A stretch of DNA of 64,000 bases, taken from Ustilago trichophora (Eukaryota; Basidiomycota; Ustilaginomycetes; Ustilaginales; Ustilaginaceae). The position numbers and the translations under genes were made by a program. The notes beneath the pieces are model-generated. The model saw only the letters and a list, made by a program, of their open reading frames with translations. It had not been told where the DNA came from and searched no databases. The DNA is taken from assembly GCA_900323505.1 (NCBI GenBank), contig OOIN01000029.1:558001-622000 (forward strand), written 5' to 3'. This document shows positions 1-10,005 of this stretch, piece after piece. Numbering within the stretch: the stretch's first letter is position 1; each line of letters opens with the position of its first letter.

Positions 1-562
1 TAAGAATGAGCAACTTTCCGGGGCTTGCGGCATGACCGCTCACAGCAGCCTTTGCCATCTGTCCCAATGCAGCGAGCTTTCCGTCGGCCTTGAAAATCCT
101 AATCTCCTCTGGCTGAACATCCAGCAGTACAACTCGGGGATCATTGTGGTCTCCGGTATGCTTTCCGTCCTTCTTGTCATCGAACCATGCTTTGAGGGAG
201 CTGCTCCAGTGTTTCTTGATCTTAGCCTGGTCTTTGTTGATAACGGCTCGACCGGAGATCGAAACCCAATCGGTGGTCTTGGGATCGAAGTAGGCGACGT
301 TGACCTGAGGGTCGGTTTCAACATCGTCCGTCTTGCCCGAATCGGTGTTCATGTAGAAGCTGAAAACGAGACCTTCGGTGGTGGCAGGTGCCATGGCGCG
401 AGAGGCGAGCTTGCCATCGGGTGAGCGAGAGGTGAGCATTCCGGTACCGATGTGCTTGGTGATCTCGAGCAAGGTGTCGATCTTTTGCTGGGGGGTGAGA
501 TCGTGACCCTTGGAATGGGCGCCTGCGGCGGTCGGATCATGGGCTTGGGTGTTGGTCGACAT
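1..562 (-). CDS. BLI-3-like FMN-binding split-barrel protein (3' part outside window)
   Basis: The minus strand is open from an ATG at 562 to the window edge without a stop (about 187 codons), so the C-terminus is missing here. The protein starts MSTNTQAHDPTAAG, followed by a helix with KIDTLLEITKHIGTGML and a stretch with SRSPDGKLASRAMAP. These match the pyridoxamine-5'-phosphate-oxidase-like split barrel of general stress protein 26 and Neurospora BLI-3. The family binds FMN or a related flavin; its substrate in fungi is not established. Later text such as TTDWVSISGRAVI fits the conserved beta strand of the barrel, and the segment ending in EEIRIFKADGKL fits the family's C-terminal part. 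No intron is seen. Family assignment is by recognition of motifs, not by a search. Confidence 0.8.
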   Translation of the reverse strand, partial: MSTNTQAHDPTAAGAHSKGHDLTPQQKIDTLLEITKHIGTGMLTSRSPDGKLASRAMAPATTEGLVFSFYMNTDSGKTDDVETDPQVNVAYFDPKTTDWVSISGRAVINKDQAKIKKHWSSSLKAWFDDKKDGKHTGDHNDPRVVLLDVQPEEIRIFKADGKLAALGQMAKAAVSGHAASPGKLLIL

Positions 563-2051
563 TTTGGTGAGAATGGGTGAAGCAAAAGTGGGGTATTGGG
601 TGTGTGTGAAGGCGTTGTTGTTGGAAGAAAAGGACAAAGTTGAGGTATAAGTATGGATCAGATGGCCAGCTTTCGCATCAAAGGTGGAGGAGCAGCAGAA
701 CTAAGCCACAGAACAGATCAGACCAGGCTCAGACTGAGGCTTAGGCTTGGGCTTTGGAATCACATCATCGTGCTCAGCACTAGCCAAGCTGGTAAGGGCG
801 GCTTTTGCTCAACCAAGAACCCTCATTGTGTCAGGAGACAGGCATCAAGCAGAGTGAGATCATCATCGACACTGCCCTGCGGTGAGAGAAGAGATATTCT
901 TGGCTCCTGCTTTGTAGCCCATGTGACAACCGAGACGGAGAACAGGCTGTCAATGAATCATAGGAAGGATCAGAAAAACTTGGGCGCGCTGTACTGTATA
1001 GCAATGCAGCTGTCAAAAAAAGAATGTCAGCTGCAGGAGCGCAGAGTAAGATCTCGAGCTGCGCAGCTTGGGGTTTGGTTGTCCCGGTTTGTCAGACAAG
1101 CGAGTTGAGGAGTGAAGTCATAGCAGTAGTGGACCGAGCCAACATGTGGAGGCAAAAGCTTATCGCGATCCTGCACCAGAGAACTGCTGCTAATCGGCAG
1201 ATCTTGGATTATGCAATCTGTTAGAGCGCAAACCTATAACACGAAATAGTTGCTTCGTGCTTGCCAAACAGTCTTCAAGGGACTTTTCACAGAGCTCTGT
1301 GAATATATGCCTCCATTGTCGTGCTATGGTTGACCGAGAGAAACAGACCTTGTGTTGACGGTATGTCAGGCAGAGCCATAATATGCCCGGCGGGTGAGCG
1401 GTTTGCATTGATCGGCAAGGGGCAATCCAAGTGACGTCGCTCTTTGGTCTGGGACCATCTGCTTCTGCTTCTTTCGGTTCACGCGGCTCGCTTGATGTGC
1501 ATTTGAGATCATGCAGAAACAGCTGTACCGTCCATCACATAGCATGTTTTGGTTCCACTTTGCCTCTCTTTTACGCTCTGACGCGGCGTCGGAAGCTTTC
1601 CGAGGCTCAAAGATCGAGACTCGTATTCTGCATTCCATCGGCACTCGACAGCAAGAAGCGATCTCGGACAGCTGATCAGCCAGCAGAGTATCAGGCTCGG
1701 AGACTATATGTGCTCGATGCGATCGAACATCGATCCTATACATGAGTTTCAGAGAGAAATGGCAGATCTGCTCTGAAAGGGTTCGGCCAAGACGTGGGTC
1801 GGAGTACGAAGCATCAAGCTCTTGGCACTCCATTGGAGCGCGTCTGTGACTGGTACAGTCAACTCGCGATCTTTGAATATTTTTGGGCGGAGGCATATTT
1901 TATTCATTGTGTGAAATATTTAATTACTGAGAGCTAGAATTTGGAAAAAATTGACTGATTTATGTTAGCACCGCATTTTTGAGCTGTGCAGCCTGTTTCT
2001 CCCTGACTAGAGACATCCAATTACTTCGCATTAACATCATTTTCCTTTTTA
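563..2051. other. intergenic, no gene seen
   Basis: This is the upstream region of the BLI-3-like gene. Short open frames on both strands (for example 653-1108 plus and 1366-1896 minus) have no recognisable domain and overlap each other. From about 1900 the base composition turns clearly AT-rich. Confidence 0.6.
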
Positions 2052-2152
2052 CAGTCGCGTCCAATACTGCCCCGTATCTGACCAAATTTGAGTTGCAAAT
2101 TCTGAAAATTTCCAACAGCACAGCACACAATTAGCTCTGAAACACCACATCA

Positions 2153-2264
2153 CACAAGAATGATCACCACCTTAATGTCAATATTTTACTAGCTCATATC
2201 TAAAACCTGGATGTGATAGATGCTATCCATAGCTACAACTTACTCACCAACAGAAAAAATAGTT
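2153..2264 (+). repeat. left arm of long inverted repeat
   Basis: About 112 bp that pair with 2646-2756 with roughly five differences by eye. The shared core includes GGATGTGATAGATGCTATCC and AGCTACAACTT. Confidence 0.85.
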
Positions 2265-2645
2265 TGGTCTTAGTTATTGTGCTGTAGCAGAATTGGCTCT
2301 CTTTTTTTGGAAATCTGAGTCCAAAATTTGCGCATTTGTGCACTTTATCAGTCTCTGGAATTTTCAATTCGAAAATTTGAAGATACCCTTCCTTATACTG
2401 CCTTTTTCTCCTCAATGTCAGCAGACACTTGCCTATATGTTGGTGAGAAAGTTGTAGCTATACATACCAGCTACGCACACCATGATTGGTGCAAGTGAGC
2501 AGCAACATTGATCATAGTGTGATTTCCATTCTTGTGAAGGGGGGTGTTTTTTCGCAATACTGCGCTGTACAGTTGAATTTCACAAAATTTTTGACCCCAA
2601 TTTAAGGCTATCTTGATGCTGTTCCCGTTCAATAACCAAGACTGA

Positions 2646-2756
2646 ACTATTTTTTTTGTTGGTGAGGAAGTTGTAGCTATGGATAGCATCTATCACATCC
2701 AGGTTTTAGATATGAGCTAGGAAAATATCGACATTATGGTGGTGATCATTCTTGTG
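2646..2756 (-). repeat. right arm of long inverted repeat
   Basis: Reverse complement of the left arm at 2153-2264, for example GGATAGCATCTATCACATCC. A transcript through both arms could form a long hairpin with a loop of about 380 bases. Confidence 0.85.
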
Positions 2757-2846
2757 AGGAGGCTTAGATTTGTAAAAATGACTGGTGTGGAGCCTCATTG
2801 ATATTCAGCTCAGAACAAAATTATGGGACAGTTTTGGACGCGACTG

Positions 2847-3288
2847 TATCACAAATTGCTGCAATTCCTTTAAAGTTTTTTTTAATAGAGCTGTGTCCAT
2901 TTTATGCCTGTAAAGCCACTTCCAGTGAGTGATTAAGAAGCACATTATATCCATTCAGATAATAACAAGACTAAGCTGTGGTTTGTATTGACATGTGCTG
3001 GGTTATTCAAATTTGGGACTGCAGCTGACCTATCCATTATCTGAAAAGCGAATTTATTTGATAATTGGCTGCGCCCAAAAATGTCCAGCCAATTTTTTAT
3101 CCAATATGTGGAATATTCATTTATTGAGGCATTCAAAGATCGCGAGTTCACTGTACAGCTCTTCAGTATGATCGTCGTGTTTGATTCAGCTCACGTTTAC
3201 GCCACGCTCATTCACTGCTTTGCCAGAATACAGTATTGTTCGAAGATTTCGAGCCAAGGAAGCCAAGTGCTGTAAGGAGAGCAAAGGC

Positions 3289-3289
<1 letters not shown>
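2847..3289. other. AT-rich intergenic DNA, no gene seen
   Basis: AT-rich sequence between the inverted-repeat element and the poly(A) tract. A 68-codon minus-strand frame (2945-3151) has no recognisable domain. It may be debris of an older insertion, but nothing in it identifies the family. Confidence 0.5.

Positions 3290-3374
<85 letters not shown>
3290..3374 (+). repeat. 85-base poly(A) tract
   Basis: Uninterrupted run of 85 A after GAGCAAAGGCC and before GCGGTCAGATC. It could be a retroposon tail, a homopolymer expansion or an assembly artefact. No target duplication or retroelement open frame was seen next to it. Confidence 0.9.
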
Positions 3375-3375
<1 letters not shown>

Positions 3376-4685
3376 CGGTCAGATCTTTACACGTTGTAGT
3401 CCAACAGCTGCTGCCAAGCTTGCGTGTCTGTCTGCCGAGTGGACAACTTCAAGAGCGAGGCTTGAGGTTGGATTCTGAGCCTCGGTCAACAGCGTCAATC
3501 TCTTGAAGAAAACAGAGAGTGAGAGTCGTTGGAGGCCGATACAAAGTGTCAAGGTAGGTGTATGTGTGTGTGTGTCAAGTGGCGCTTTGGAATCTTTGTC
3601 TTTCGCGTCGAGACTCGTTGATGGTTCGCGTGTTTGCCAGCCATACGTGTTGCAAATTTAAATGAGTCAATAGAGTCGGTCCAAGAACATGGCTGTATTT
3701 GGCTGGCTGCGAGCAGCAAGCAAACGAGCAAACGGTCAAATTCCAAAAGCATGCCAGCAACGCCGAAGCGCGCCGCGATTTCTTGTCTTTCCCTTCTTTT
3801 TGAGGCACTTGAGCACACGAGCAAGATCGCCGGGGTCCAAAGAGCACATGACCCCTCTCTTTCTCGATAGTGAGAGACGTGTCTCAGAGTGCGGACTGTA
3901 CGCACTTTTTTTTTTTTTTTTTTTTTTTTCGAGCTTGGCTTTGCCCTATGTGCCTGTCCGCCTAAACGGAGCTAGTCGACTCTATTTCGACGCATCACCC
4001 CTCTTTTGCTGTGTGTCTGTCTCGCTTGCTCTTTTTTATTTAGCGGCCAGGGAAGCAAGCAAGCAGCAAGCGGCGAGCAAACAGCCAACGTTTGCTCTCT
4101 GGCTCGCTTCCCTCTCTCTGAAGGTTTGCGAGGCTTCAATCCATCGCAAAGCTTTCGCTTCATATCACGCTCTCCCTTATTTCCATCCATCATCTCATTT
4201 CGGCTCGGACCTCGTCAAGGCTTCATCTACTGTTCTGCAGCACCCCCTTTCTATCACGGTACAGCCACCCAGCGTGTGCGGGACACGGCGACAAATTCGA
4301 ATCTCGGGCGCTACCACCATCAACTTCTCGATTAGCGCCACTATCCCTATCGCATCCGTATCATCTGTCCTGAACGAGTCGTGGCCATTCTTGCTTTCCG
4401 ATATAGCCAAACATATTGCAACGGACGACTCTCGCATTGATCACCAATTGATGAGGTGTCATCGAGAAGCATTTCAGGCTCGATATTAGCAACGTCCACA
4501 CACTCGATTCAATTTTGCCATTTTTCTACTCGCATCAGCATCTTCCCCCTTTTTTTTAAACGGTTCGTCGTGATCTTGTATCACGAAGAGGAGCAGTTCG
4601 TCGCATTGACCGCTGATCGGCTGTTCCGAACACATCCTGGGAAAGTGGATCGGACAGCACCTCATCGAGTTTCGGTCCATCCGTC
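3375..4685 (+). promoter_or_regulatory. upstream and leader region of the Spa2-like gene
   Basis: About 1.3 kb with short CT-rich stretches, a 24-base T run (3906-3929) and several short open frames in all phases. The last 500 bases before the start at 4686 read like a leader of the kind seen in smut genes. No clear TATA box was identified. Confidence 0.4.
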
Positions 4686-7600
4686 ATGATGCCCATGCAA
4701 CCCCCGCCTCAGCCACCACACCAACATTTCAGCGCAAACTCAATGTCGGGTCCACCAAACATGAACGGCAGACCAGGACCAGGGCCACGATACGCTCCAT
4801 CTTCGGGAGCACCCGGTATGGGCTTCTATCCACCCAACGGCGTCGGATCGCATGATTCCTACTCTTCATCGCATCCACCAACATCGCCACAACCGACCTT
4901 CTCATCACCACACGGAGCTCCCTCCATCCAGCTGCAAGATGCCCCTCTCGCAAGCCCACGCTCCGTGTCCAACAACCAAGATGCATCTTTTGCTTCGTCC
5001 ACAGGCTCATCACAGCCATCTGGTTCTCGATATCGTCGAGTGCGCCCAGACACGGAAGAGATCAAGCGCGTCGGCCGTTCCCACTATGTCGAGCTGCTCG
5101 GCTTTCTGCGAAGCCACCTTGTCAAGGTCGAACAAACAGCGCCCCGCTCCAACGCTCGTGAGAAGCTCACCCGTCTGAGCAAGCAGCAATTCACCGAGCT
5201 TTCTACCGATGTCTACGACGAGCTTATGCGACGACAGAACAATGCCAAGAATGGCAACAGTCAGCCTTTCCTTGCTGTCCGTGACGAGTTTCATCCCAAA
5301 AGGAATCAAGCCAGGCAGAAACTGGCGACACTGCCCAAGAATCGCTTCAAGGACTTAGCATCCGACGTCTTTTTCGAGCTCGAGCGCAGATTCCCTGAAC
5401 TCAAGGAAGAGTTCCGCCCAGAAGCCATCGCCCGCGAAAAGGAGCGAGAGCAGCAGATGCGCGACGAAGCCGAAGCTGCTCTTCAACGCAAAGATTCCGT
5501 AGGACAGCCTCAGCCAACCACCTCCGACCGCATCGCACCTGCAAAGAGCACGTCGATTGAGGAGGATACTGCCGTGCCATACTCGGGCAACGGCTCCAAG
5601 GTCGGCAACCGCAGCAACGACAACGACGCCCTTTCGGAACGCGTCTCTTCACCAATGCGAGACTCGATGGGTTCCAACGGCATCAATGGAATTGCAGACA
5701 ATCGTAGCACCATGTACAGTCAAGCGAGCAGCGTTGGCACTGGCTTCTTCCACGGATACACTGCCGGCAGCATCGCAAGTCCCAACTTGGGGCGAGGGAG
5801 CGCCTTTGAGTCGTCCGACGCTTCCTCTGCCATGATGGAAAAGATGCGATCCGACTACGAGCTCCGCATCGCCAAGCTTCAGCAGCAGGTCAGCTCTCTC
5901 GAGGCCCAGATTGCTGAATCGGGCCCACGTGCACGCAAGGCCGACGAGCTTGCTGGCCGTAACGAGGAGCTCGATCGACAGCTCACGCAGCTACGCAAAG
6001 AGCTCGATGAAGCAAAGCAGAAACACGAGGATGACCGCGAACGTCATCGCACCGTCACAGCACAGAAGCAATCTGAGCTCGAGTCGGTCAAGCGGGAGTT
6101 GATGGAAAAAGCTGAAGTGGGTGGACAGGCCGATTTCGAAGCATTGCAAAAGGATCATTCGCAGCAGGCTGAGGTGGTCGCCGAGCTCAAACAGGAGGTT
6201 AGCAACCTTCTCGAAGAACTTCGTGAGCTTTCGGCGCGGAACGACGAGATGCAGGCCGACAGGGATAACGACGTCGTTGTGATCAAGGATCTCAACGCTC
6301 AGATGGCCAACTATAAGCGTCTGTACGAGACAGCAAAGACAGAATTGCGCAACCTCAAGGCTACATCGCAGCTTTACGTCCAGCCCCCCAAGGCAGACGA
6401 CTTTCTGCCTGCCTCCGAAAAGGGCGCGATTGCCGATGTCAACCTCACCGCCTTCCAGAGCTCCATCGATGAGCTGCTGGCAGCGGCACGATCCAAGACG
6501 CCTGGCAATGTGCTGCTCTCGATGAAGACGGTGGTGCTGGCAACGACGCTCGTAACGGATGATGTGTCCAAGTACGAGCAGATTCCAGCCAACCTGGCTG
6601 AGCTCTCGCCGGAGGACCAGGAACAGCTGATGGCGCTCAAGTCTAAATGCTCGGCAACGCTCAACAACCTCATGACGGCCTGTCGCAATCACGCTTCTTC
6701 GCACGGCCTCTCGCCCGTCAGTCTGCTCGATGCTGCGGCGAGCCACGTCTCTGCGACCATTGTTGATCTCGTCAAGCTGCTCAAGGTTCGCAAGGCAAGC
6801 AAGGTCGAGGCAGACGAGTTCCAGGCTACGTTTGGAGAGGGCGACTCGGTGGCAGCCAAGCTCAAGCCGCTTCACATCAACGCACAGTCGGCCAACCGCG
6901 ATGTCAGCGCAACGCTGTCGCCCAACACGGCCAACTCGTACAGCTTTGCCAGCCTCAACCCGAGCTCTGCTGCTGGTGATGACCGCTTCTCGCCACGCAT
7001 CCGCAACAGCCCTACTATGGGTCGCTACTCGCCCATCGGCTATAAGGCAGAGACAATTCGCAAGGATTCGGGAGGAGAGAACCACTGGCGTAGCAGAGCA
7101 ACGTCGATCTCGTCGGTGGGCAGCGCAAATGCCAGCACACCCAGCATGGCGGCGATGCCCGAGATGCCCAACTTGCACGGGATCAAGCGTTTGATGGGTG
7201 AGTCGTCGCTCTCTGGTGCACCTATGAACGGTGCCAATGGCATTCCGTCGCGGAGTGGAGCAGCATCACCATCTCCCCAGTCGACCGACAGCCAGGTGCA
7301 GAGGTCCGAGACGTACGACAGCCTGCAAACCACCACCTCGGCAAGCGGCAGTGGATTCGGCAGTCAGAACGGCGAAGAGAATTGGTCCGAGTTGCGCAAT
7401 TACATTGAGGTGCAAACCGAAGCCATCGTCCACTCGATCCAGGCCTTGCTCTCAGCCATCCGCGAAGGTGCCCAAGGCGTTCAGCTCAGCGAGAATCTTA
7501 CCCAGATTACCACCATCGTCTCCTCGATTGTAGCCATCTCCAAGGGCAACCTGCCAGCCAAGAGCAGAACCGAAGGCGAACGAATCCTGGACGAGCTCAC

Positions 7601-7748
7601 AGACAACTGCGAAAAGCTTAGCGAGATGCAAAGCCATCCAACCTTTGACAAGAGCACCAAGTCTACCATGGCTAGCGCCAGTTATGGCGTCGCTAAAGGG
7701 TTGAAGGCCCTCAATGTGCTGTTCAATGATGCGGATCTTTCGCAGTGA
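4686..7748 (+). CDS. SPA2: Spa2/GIT-type polarity scaffold protein
   Basis: A 1020-residue protein. After a Pro/Ser-rich N-terminus (1-115), two tandem Spa2-homology (GIT/SHD) repeats lie at about 133-185 and 200-240; each has the LxxLSxxQFxELxxDVxxEL pattern (TRLSKQQFTELSTDVYDEL, ATLPKNRFKDLASDVFFEL). A long coiled coil follows (about 382-560), and a conserved helical C-terminal domain from about 898 to 1015 contains NYIEVQTEAIVHSIQALLSA. This is the order of Spa2, the polarisome scaffold that links formin, MAP kinases and Rab GAPs at the hyphal tip. The start is the first ATG of ATGATG at 4686; the second, in frame, would shorten the protein by one residue. It is a single exon. Paralogy to other GIT proteins is not excluded. 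Confidence 0.9.
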   Translation: MMPMQPPPQPPHQHFSANSMSGPPNMNGRPGPGPRYAPSSGAPGMGFYPPNGVGSHDSYSSSHPPTSPQPTFSSPHGAPSIQLQDAPLASPRSVSNNQDASFASSTGSSQPSGSRYRRVRPDTEEIKRVGRSHYVELLGFLRSHLVKVEQTAPRSNAREKLTRLSKQQFTELSTDVYDELMRRQNNAKNGNSQPFLAVRDEFHPKRNQARQKLATLPKNRFKDLASDVFFELERRFPELKEEFRPEAIAREKEREQQMRDEAEAALQRKDSVGQPQPTTSDRIAPAKSTSIEEDTAVPYSGNGSKVGNRSNDNDALSERVSSPMRDSMGSNGINGIADNRSTMYSQASSVGTGFFHGYTAGSIASPNLGRGSAFESSDASSAMMEKMRSDYELRIAKLQQQVSSLEAQIAESGPRARKADELAGRNEELDRQLTQLRKELDEAKQKHEDDRERHRTVTAQKQSELESVKRELMEKAEVGGQADFEALQKDHSQQAEVVAELKQEVSNLLEELRELSARNDEMQADRDNDVVVIKDLNAQMANYKRLYETAKTELRNLKATSQLYVQPPKADDFLPASEKGAIADVNLTAFQSSIDELLAAARSKTPGNVLLSMKTVVLATTLVTDDVSKYEQIPANLAELSPEDQEQLMALKSKCSATLNNLMTACRNHASSHGLSPVSLLDAAASHVSATIVDLVKLLKVRKASKVEADEFQATFGEGDSVAAKLKPLHINAQSANRDVSATLSPNTANSYSFASLNPSSAAGDDRFSPRIRNSPTMGRYSPIGYKAETIRKDSGGENHWRSRATSISSVGSANASTPSMAAMPEMPNLHGIKRLMGESSLSGAPMNGANGIPSRSGAASPSPQSTDSQVQRSETYDSLQTTTSASGSGFGSQNGEENWSELRNYIEVQTEAIVHSIQALLSAIREGAQGVQLSENLTQITTIVSSIVAISKGNLPAKSRTEGERILDELTDNCEKLSEMQSHPTFDKSTKSTMASASYGVAKGLKALNVLFNDADLSQ

Positions 7749-8083
7749 ACAAGGTTGGGGCAGACGTTTTTTGTTTTTGGTACTTGTGTAAGCTTGTAGA
7801 GAGGCACGGGCGATATATTTGATACCCACTGATATGATTCAGAAACTGATGTGAAGAGGAGATTGGTCGAAAGTGTGAAATGTTCAGAGTTGTGGTGTTT
7901 GAGTTTGATGTGGAAGAGAGAGGTGAGTGAGTTAGGTTTGGCTGGGAGGTGAGTGGCGGTGGATGGATCAGATTCAGGGTACGATTTGATGACGGTTACA
8001 GAGCAGCAGCGATGCCGGTTGATCGATTTTGATTTGTGGTGCAATTCGGGAGGTGCACACGATTCGTTGGCACAATGCACTGT
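7749..8083. other. 3' flank of SPA2 up to the transposon
   Basis: About 330 bases without a gene; they hold the likely SPA2 3' UTR and terminator. The last three bases (8081-8083, TGT) are the left copy of the transposon target duplication. Confidence 0.6.
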
Positions 8084-8127
8084 AGGGGGTATCAAATTTC
8101 TTGCGTTTTCAAAAACCCGTGTTTCTG
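8084..8127 (+). repeat. left terminal inverted repeat of the Harbinger element
   Basis: 44 bp beginning AGGGGGTATCAAATTTCTTG and ending CCCGTGTTTCTG; identical, base for base, to the reverse complement of 12254-12297. Confidence 0.95.
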
Positions 8128-8157
8128 CAAGACTGAGTTTCACGAGAGATCTACTTT

Positions 8158-8169
8158 GCTTATATAAGC
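8158..8169 (+). promoter_or_regulatory. possible TATA box in the transposon leader
   Basis: The 12-base palindrome GCTTATATAAGC lies just inside the left repeat and about 215 bases before the start of the Myb/SANT-like gene. It is followed by another inverted repeat (CCCAAAA..TTTTGGG, 8181-8203). A promoter role is inferred from position and TATATAA only. Confidence 0.4.
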
Positions 8170-8383
8170 TCACTCAAGAGCCCAAAAACGCGCAAATTTT
8201 GGGCGTTTCTGAAAACACGGCCATGGAGCTGGTTTTGTGGAGTTACAATGCGTAGTCACTCCTTTCTTCCTCCTCTCCTCTCCTCATCACAGTCGTCCCT
8301 CTCTCTTTCTCCCTATCAATGGTGCTCCTTCTCTTGACGGCCTTCATAACGCTCCCTTGTTTACACTTGTTTTATCTCTGATC

Positions 8384-9704
8384 ATGTCCAGCAGCAGCGA
8401 CGACCTCGAAGATGCTGGCAGTCAGCCTTGTTCCGCACTGTCCGCACTGTCCGCACAGTCTGCACAATCCTTCGCTTCCAACATACAGTCAACCGGAGAA
8501 CTTAGTTCAACAGACTTGCAGACCTCCTCTGCTTCCGCCGTCTTCCCTCCATCTTCGCAAAGCCTCATTCCATTCTCCACCCGATACGTCGCAGCCTCAA
8601 ACAAGAAGAACTACATCTGGTCGACCGAGGATATTGTCCGTCTTGTCACAACCATCTATAGCGAAGAGAGGTATCAAAACGCCCTTCTTCCTTCTCGCGA
8701 AGGAACAGAAGACGACGCCAACAACAAGCTTCGCAAAGAGCCTGTCTGCCGTGAGATCTTCCAAAACCTCTTCCCTGGCGTTCCTGTCGACCCGAACCGC
8801 ATCAAGACCAAGCTGAGGTGGCTCATCACCGCCTACCACAAAGAGAAGAAGAAACTCTCGCTCACCGGAGCTGGAACGCTGCTCAGAGATCTGGATCCCT
8901 CCAGTCCAGTAAGTATAGCTGTCCTTTCTTGTCTTTGTTGCTTGCTGCTGATTGATGTTCATTCATTCTTTTCTATCACAGTCGTACATCTCTCGTTCTG
9001 CACTTGCTCAACGGCTTCCGTGGTTTGAAAAAATGCACGAGATGATGAATGGTCGTGTCCCGGCTGGACCAATCAGACTCTACACGACGCTGCCCATCAC
9101 TTTTCCAGACGAGCCTTTTGACATTGCCGGTGCTGCGCCTACCAACAATCCAGGCTATCCAATGGACGAAAGCGAAGACGACACCCCCCGCGATCACGCC
9201 AACCACGCTCATTCGGTGCCTCCGCTCCTTGACATGTTGGGTGATGTCTCTACTCCCCCTCTCCCTTCGCAGCCTGGCAGCAACGTCGCCGAGAACAATG
9301 CCGCTACCCCGACTCCTTCCCAGCGCTCGTCGGCGCCTCAAGACACCTTCTCCCCGAGCGCCTCTCCCTCTTCAAGTCTTTCATCCCCTGCAACAAAGCG
9401 CAAGCGTGGCGCTATGGATCAGAAACGAGACTCAATTGCCGAGGCTTTCTACAAATCATCTGTCGAAAGCCTTCAAATCAAATTGAAAGTTGAGCAGGAG
9501 CGCACCAGGCGAGAGGAGCTGCGCGAGTACGAGCGCACCAAGCGGGAGCAGATGCGTCTGCAGCACGAGAAGGACGAGAAAGAAAGAGAAGAGCGTGTGC
9601 GTGCTCAGGAACGCCAGATGATGCTCAAGATGGTGCGCTTGTTTGCCGGTCATAAAGGAGTTGACCCTGAGTGCAACACTGGATACCAGGACTCTCGGCA
9701 CTAG
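8384..9704 (+). CDS. Myb/SANT-like DNA-binding protein of the Harbinger element
   Basis: Two exons, 8384-8908 and 8982-9704, joined across a 73-bp intron with GTAAGT donor and TATCACAG acceptor; without splicing the frame runs into a hydrophobic tail and stops at 9028. The spliced product is about 415 residues. A Ser/Ala-rich N-terminus is followed at about 80-165 by a SANT-like trihelix (YIWSTEDIVRLVTTIYSEER ... RIKTKLRWLITAYHKEKKK). Then come an acidic/Pro-Ser linker, a basic KRKRG patch, and a charged coiled coil near the C-terminus. In Harbinger elements this partner binds subterminal DNA and helps bring the transposase into the nucleus. An in-frame upstream ATG at 8237 would add 49 residues; the ATG at 8384 is preferred because the extra part looks like leader. 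Confidence 0.85.
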
Positions 9705-10005
9705 TCTCTTTCCCCGCTCATCATACCCAATGTACCTCCCTCATCATACCCACATCTTCTGTCCTGTAACATCTCTTGTAACATGTGTCCCTGCCTGTAC
9801 AACATTCAATTGCATCCATTGTTGCAATCAAGTAATCAAAGTCGTGTCTGTCTCAAATGTAAGCCTTAATGTGGAGGCCGGATTGCAGGTTTAAAATTGA
9901 AGTATTGCGCGTGTCTTCAGTGAAGACCTCTTAACTCTTGACCACCATCACCACCTCCTCAACCACTGAATACGACACCATCTCCTCCGACCCACATCAT
10001 CAATC

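Larger units (their letters stand above)
2052..2846. mobile_element. non-autonomous inverted-repeat (MITE/foldback-like) element, TA-flanked
   Basis: The element begins CAGTCGCGTCCAA and ends with its exact reverse complement TTGGACGCGACTG; the next dozen bases are nearly complementary too (ACTGCCCCGTA against ACTGTCCCATA). Both ends are directly flanked by TA (2050-2051 and 2847-2848), the target duplication typical of Tc1/mariner-type elements. Inside lie two long inverted arms (2153-2264 and 2646-2756) and a more diverged third copy of the arm core near 2438-2530. No open frame resembles a transposase, so it would need help in trans. The 795-bp length and AT-rich content fit a MITE. The superfamily is inferred only from the TA and CAGT ends. 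Confidence 0.55.

Noticed and set aside
1366..1896. 176-codon minus-strand frame
   Set aside because: No domain, unusual composition, and a competing plus-strand frame over the same interval.
3181..3478. Open frames made largely of lysine
   Set aside because: They are only the translation of the 85-base poly(A) run.
3689..4489. 266-codon plus-strand frame before SPA2
   Set aside because: It runs through a T homopolymer, has no domain, overlaps other open frames, and sits where the SPA2 leader is expected.
5991..7178. 395-codon frame antisense to SPA2
   Set aside because: Shadow of the real gene; Leu/Arg/Val-rich text is typical of antisense frames in GC-rich coding DNA.
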